The notes below the pieces were generated by a model that was given only the letters and a program-made list of their open reading frames with translations, was not told the DNA's origin and made no database searches. Shown in pieces: positions 60,790 to 64,000 of a stretch of DNA of 64,000 nucleotides. The first letter of the stretch is position 1. Every line of letters starts with the position of its first letter. The DNA comes from Typhlomys cinereus (taxonomy: Eukaryota > Chordata > Mammalia > Rodentia > Platacanthomyidae): NCBI GenBank assembly GCA_023101885.1, contig JALPQD010000004.1, positions 16,334,688 to 16,398,687 of the forward strand, given 5' to 3'. The position numbers were made by a program, and so were the translations under genes.

Positions 60790-61700
60790 CTACTCCCTTT
60801 TCTTCCTCCCGCCTGCCTGTCCTCCCGACCGCGCTCCCAGTCCTCCATCTCAGGTGAGTTTGCCCAACCCCCCAGGTGGCCTCTTGTCCCAGCAACACCC
60901 AGGCTGCCTCCAGTTGTGCCTGGGCCACACCCCAGGCCCCAGCCCCTTTCTTCCTAACACCCATTTGTCCGCTGGACCGGACAGGACTTGCTTACATTCC
61001 TCCATCCGTGTAGGTTGGGTGAGCCACTAAGCCAAGTCGGAGGTCCCAAGTGAAGAATTCTGCTATCAACATCAGCCCCTCTGCCTCTCCGGCCCACCGG
61101 GGACCCATGCATGTGGTCCACGGAAGACACACTGCTACTCATAATTCAATAGAGTCCAAAGGAAACTCAAGCAAAGTTCTAAGGGTCTGAAGACCTCTAA
61201 AATCATCCTATCACATGGGAGAGATTCTTCACATCCAGCCCCAAAGATAAGTAAACCTCCTTTTTTTCACCTTACTGTTCCTTTCTAGTATTAATCACTG
61301 TACTTTAACTTTTCCATACAGCCACCCCCAAAACACATACAATTCCAGGGAGGACACCACTCACCCTCACATATCACCAAGATACTTAATTGTAAAAGTG
61401 CACTACCACATTAATATTCACCCCCTGTCTACTTAACCTGACTTAACTGATGTACAAACAGCATAATAGCCTCATCTAGGAAATAACAATAACAACAGAC
61501 AAACCTACCCAACTCCAAGGCAAGCACTAGTAATAACTGCCCAAGTGTTATAACTGCCCAACTAAATCAGTTCAGTCAAAAACACACAGAAACTGAAAGG
61601 TCCTAAAAGACAAAACAACAATGCCCAAATCAAAGTGCAGATCCATGAGAAATAATACCCAAGAAAACCATCTCCCATTGAAAGAATTAACTCCATAAAG
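60790..61700 (+). promoter_or_regulatory. L1 5' UTR (internal promoter region)
   Basis: The first ~350 bp are C/G-rich with several CpG sites, unlike anything else in the window. The remainder is AC-rich up to the ORF1 start. In L1 the 5' UTR carries the internal RNA polymerase II promoter. No specific factor site is claimed. Monomer-type tandem repeats, as in mouse L1, are not evident. Confidence 0.65.
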
Positions 61701-62952
61701 ATGGATTCCAATCAGAACAAATTCACAGATAATAGCCAAGAAAGCCAGACCCAAGATAACGACTTTCAAAGTATGATCATGACCATGATTAATACTATGA
61801 AAGAGGAAATCCACGAGGAGTTAACAACCGCATTAACTACTTTGAACAGGAACACACAGACACTTGGAGGAGTTGAGAAAAACAGTTCAAGAAACAAAAA
61901 TAGGCATAGAACAGTTAAAACAGTCTCAGGCAGAGTTTAAAATCGAACTAAAAGACACATTATCTTCGACCCAAAACGCAACAGAGAGTCTCATCAGCAG
62001 AACTAACGAAGCAGAAAACAGAATTTCAGATCTTGAAGACAAAGTGGGAGAATTTAACCAGCTCAATGGAAGAGAATGTTAAAGCCTAAAAGATACTTGA
62101 GAGGAACATTCAAGAGATATGGGACACCCTGAAGAAGCCTAACTTGCGCATTCATGGAATACCAGAGCAAGAATCCCAAAATACCACACCTGAGGAAATT
62201 TTTCAAATCATCATAAATGAAAACTTTCCTCAACTAAACAATGAGAGGCCCATCCAAATACAAGAGGCATTTCTCACTCCAAACAGATATGACCAAAATA
62301 GAAACTCGCCACGGCAAAAAATAGTCAAAACACTCCACATTCAAGACAAAGAAAAGGGGGGCTGGAGAGGTGGCTCAGGGGTTAAGCCTCCGCCTTGCAG
62401 GCGGAAGGTCCTGAGTTCGGATCCCAGATCCCACGTATAGACGCCAGGCGGAAGCGGGGGGGGGCCTGCGCTTCTGGTCCTGGTAGGGTGGAGCCTGTGA
62501 ATCCCGGGGCAGAAGGAGGTGGAGGTGTCCATGGTGGTTCGCGAGTTCGTCCGTGGTTCTACACATACACAGACACACACACACACACACGCGCGCACAC
62601 ATACACACGCACATGCACACAGTTGAATAAATAATAAAAAAAAATTAAAAAAAAAAAAGACAAAGAAAAGGTTCTGACTTCTTGAAGAGAAAAAAAGCAA
62701 GTCACTTTTAAAGGTAAACCTATTACAATAACAAATGACTTCTCAATGGAAACAGTAAAAGCAAGAAGAGTTTGGAGAGATGTACTTCAAGTATTAAATG
62801 AGCAAAAATGCCAATCCAGATTGATATACTCGGCAAAAACCTGTCATGATCAAGGGATAAAGAAAAATTTTCCAACACAAAGACAATTTGAAGGGATACA
62901 TGTCTACCAAACCAGGCCTTCAAAAAATGTTAGAAATGATACTCAAACTTGA
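61701..62952 (+). pseudogene. L1 ORF1, frameshifted and SINE-disrupted
   Basis: ORF1 encodes the RNA-binding, trimerising chaperone of the L1 particle. The ATG at 61,701 opens a frame of 79 codons. The coding sense continues in another frame from about 61,864 with a coiled-coil segment containing RTNEAENRISDLEDKVGE, a hallmark of L1 ORF1. From 62,144 a third frame has LRIHGIPEQE-type sequence (RIHGIPEQES is visible), the start of the RRM-like part. The SINE at 62,358-62,657 interrupts, and the C-terminal domain resumes near 62,672 (TRPSKNVRNDTQT at the end). At least two frameshifts plus the SINE make it non-functional. Confidence 0.82.
62358..62657 (+). mobile_element. Young tRNA-derived SINE (family A), reference copy
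   Basis: Exact 14-bp target duplication agacaaagaaaagg (62,344-62,357 and 62,658-62,671). The family A structure is as follows. The tRNA-like head has box A tggctcaggggttaag and box B gagttcggatccc. A perfect stem, ccgcc...ggcgg, lies where the anticodon arm would be, and its loop can be read as carrying TGC, so an alanine-tRNA-like origin is possible. A unique GC-rich body follows (to 'ttcgtccgtggttctacaca'), then a variable (CA)n tract with CGCGCG, then gttgaataaataata and an A-rich tail. Such SINEs are transcribed by RNA polymerase III and copied by L1 enzymes. This copy interrupts L1 ORF1 and is thus younger than that L1. Confidence 0.94.
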
Positions 62953-63029
62953 AGGAAAAAACAACCATATAATACCCCCAAAACATAAATGTCAAACAAT
63001 ACGCTTAAAAAATCCACTAAACATAAAAA

Positions 63030-64000
63030 ATGTCCAGAATTAAAAATAACTTCTCCATTATAACATTAAATCTCAACGGTATTAACTCACCAATTAAGAG
63101 ACACAGATTACAAACCTAGATTAAAAAGCACAACCCATCAATCTGCTGCCTTCAGGAAACTCATCTCACCAGAAAAGATAGGCACATACTAAAAATGAAA
63201 GGCTGGTCCAAAATTCTGCAAGCTAATGAAACCAGAAAACAGGCAGGGGTAGCCATTGTGCTGTTGGACAAAGTGGACTTCAAAGCAAAAAAAATCATAA
63301 GAGACACAGATGGATACTACATTTTAGTCAAAGGTACAATTCACCAGAAAGACTTTACAATACTGAACATATATGCACCCAATATGGGCCCCTCCACATT
63401 CATTAAGAAAACCCTACAATGTCTAAAGTGAAAAATAAACCCCCAAACAATAATTCTTGGGGATTTCAACACTGCCCTCTCAACCTGGGATAGATCAACA
63501 GGACAAAACTTAACAGAGACACTTTGGAACGTAATCAAACCCTTAAAGAAATGGACCTTACAGATCTCTATCGAACTTTTCATCCACACAACAAAGAATA
63601 CAAATTTTTCTCAGCAGCACACGGAACTTTCTCCAAAATACATCACATATTGGGCCACAAAACGAATCTACACATATACAGGAAATTTGAAATTCTAACC
63701 AGTGCCCTATCAGACCACCACGGCCTAAAGCTGGACATCTACAACACATCAAACAAGAGAAAATACACTAACTCCTGGAAACTTAACAATATGATGCTGA
63801 ATGAGAACTGGATTCAAGAAGAAATTAAAAAGGAAATTCAAGATTTCCTGAAAGTGAATTATAATGAAAATATAACTTACCAAAATCTCTGGGATACAAT
63901 GAAAGGTGTTCTAAGAGGTAAGTTCATAGCTCTTAATGTCTACATCAAAAAAATGGAAACATCAGAAATAAACAACTTAACAATGCAGCTTAAAGCTGTA
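63030..64000 (+). pseudogene. L1 ORF2, N-terminal part (endonuclease), partial
   Basis: ATG at 63,030 opens ITLNLNGINSPIKRHR-type sequence, the usual ORF2 start. The apurinic-like endonuclease domain shows CLQETHL (catalytic Glu), ILGDFNTAL (Asp/Asn) and ALSDHHGLKLDI (Asp/His). Three lesions are visible: an in-frame TAG at 63,117-63,119 where Trp is usual, a TGA at 63,429-63,431, and a one-base shift near 63,540, after which the frame stays open to the window end. The domain is otherwise well kept, which implies recent inactivation. The reverse transcriptase lies beyond the window. Confidence 0.85.

Larger units (their letters stand above)
60790..64000 (+). mobile_element. Youngest L1 of the window, runs off the right end
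   Basis: A GC-rich 5' UTR, ORF1 and the first part of ORF2 are present in order. The left end is marked by an abrupt change from AT-rich flank to C-rich sequence near 60,790. A young SINE is inserted in ORF1. The reading frames are only lightly damaged compared with the L1s at 19,300 and 38,581, so this is the most recent long L1 here. The 3' end and target duplication lie outside the window. Confidence 0.85.

Noticed and set aside
43409..62657. tRNA-like heads of the SINEs considered as tRNA genes
   Set aside because: Box A and box B are present, but no complete acceptor stem or mature tRNA fold is visible, and each head continues into a SINE body.
62341..62700. 119-codon minus-strand frame
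   Set aside because: It is antisense SINE family A sequence plus its A-rich tail.
61701..64000. Possible functional L1 open reading frames
   Set aside because: ORF1 has frameshifts and a SINE; ORF2 has two nonsense codons and a frameshift.

Overview
This window looks like ordinary mammalian, almost certainly rodent, intergenic DNA. It is AT-rich and has no recognisable host protein-coding gene, tRNA or rRNA gene and no CRISPR array. The repeat content points to a rodent: L1 copies with G-rich 3' UTR tracts and Lx-like 3' UTR blocks, B4/B1-type SINEs, ERVL-MaLR-like LTRs resembling the rodent MTD/MTE group, and a young tRNA-derived SINE present ten times. Older tRNA-SINEs with (GA)n tracts resemble what I remember of jerboa SINEs. 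A dipodoid rodent (jumping mouse, birch mouse or jerboa) is therefore my tentative guess. No database could be searched, so family names are recognition by eye.

Layout. 0-8 kb: unique AT-rich DNA, a MaLR-like LTR (2,084-3,020) split by a SINE, and old B4 SINEs. 8.2-9.4 kb: a degenerate ~40-bp tandem repeat followed by a ~250-bp tail, the whole block occurring twice. 9.5-10.8 kb: an L1 3' end with a twin-priming inversion and a 15-bp target duplication. 11.5-15.9 kb: an ancient L1 split by a complete solo ERV LTR (13,081-14,268), which is itself split by an L1 3' end. 17.1-24.2 kb: a younger minus-strand L1 head-to-head with an older plus-strand L1, the latter holding another L1 3' end. 26-38.4 kb: several LTRs, Lx-like L1 3' UTR pieces, a 106-bp duplication ending in a perfect palindrome, and two retroviral solo LTRs. 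38.6-44.9 kb: a long decayed L1. 45-60 kb: mostly unique AT-rich DNA with young SINEs, a SINE-split (GAAA)n tract and a minus-strand L1 3' UTR. 60.8 kb to the window end: the youngest L1, with GC-rich 5' UTR, ORF1 broken by frameshifts and a SINE, and ORF2 carrying two nonsense codons and a frameshift.

No genes here work together. The content is a layered record of retrotransposition. I found no new functional system. The most unusual structures are the composite tandem block at 8.2-9.4 kb, the duplication plus palindrome near 33.5 kb, and a cluster of L1 breakpoints at one 3' UTR site.
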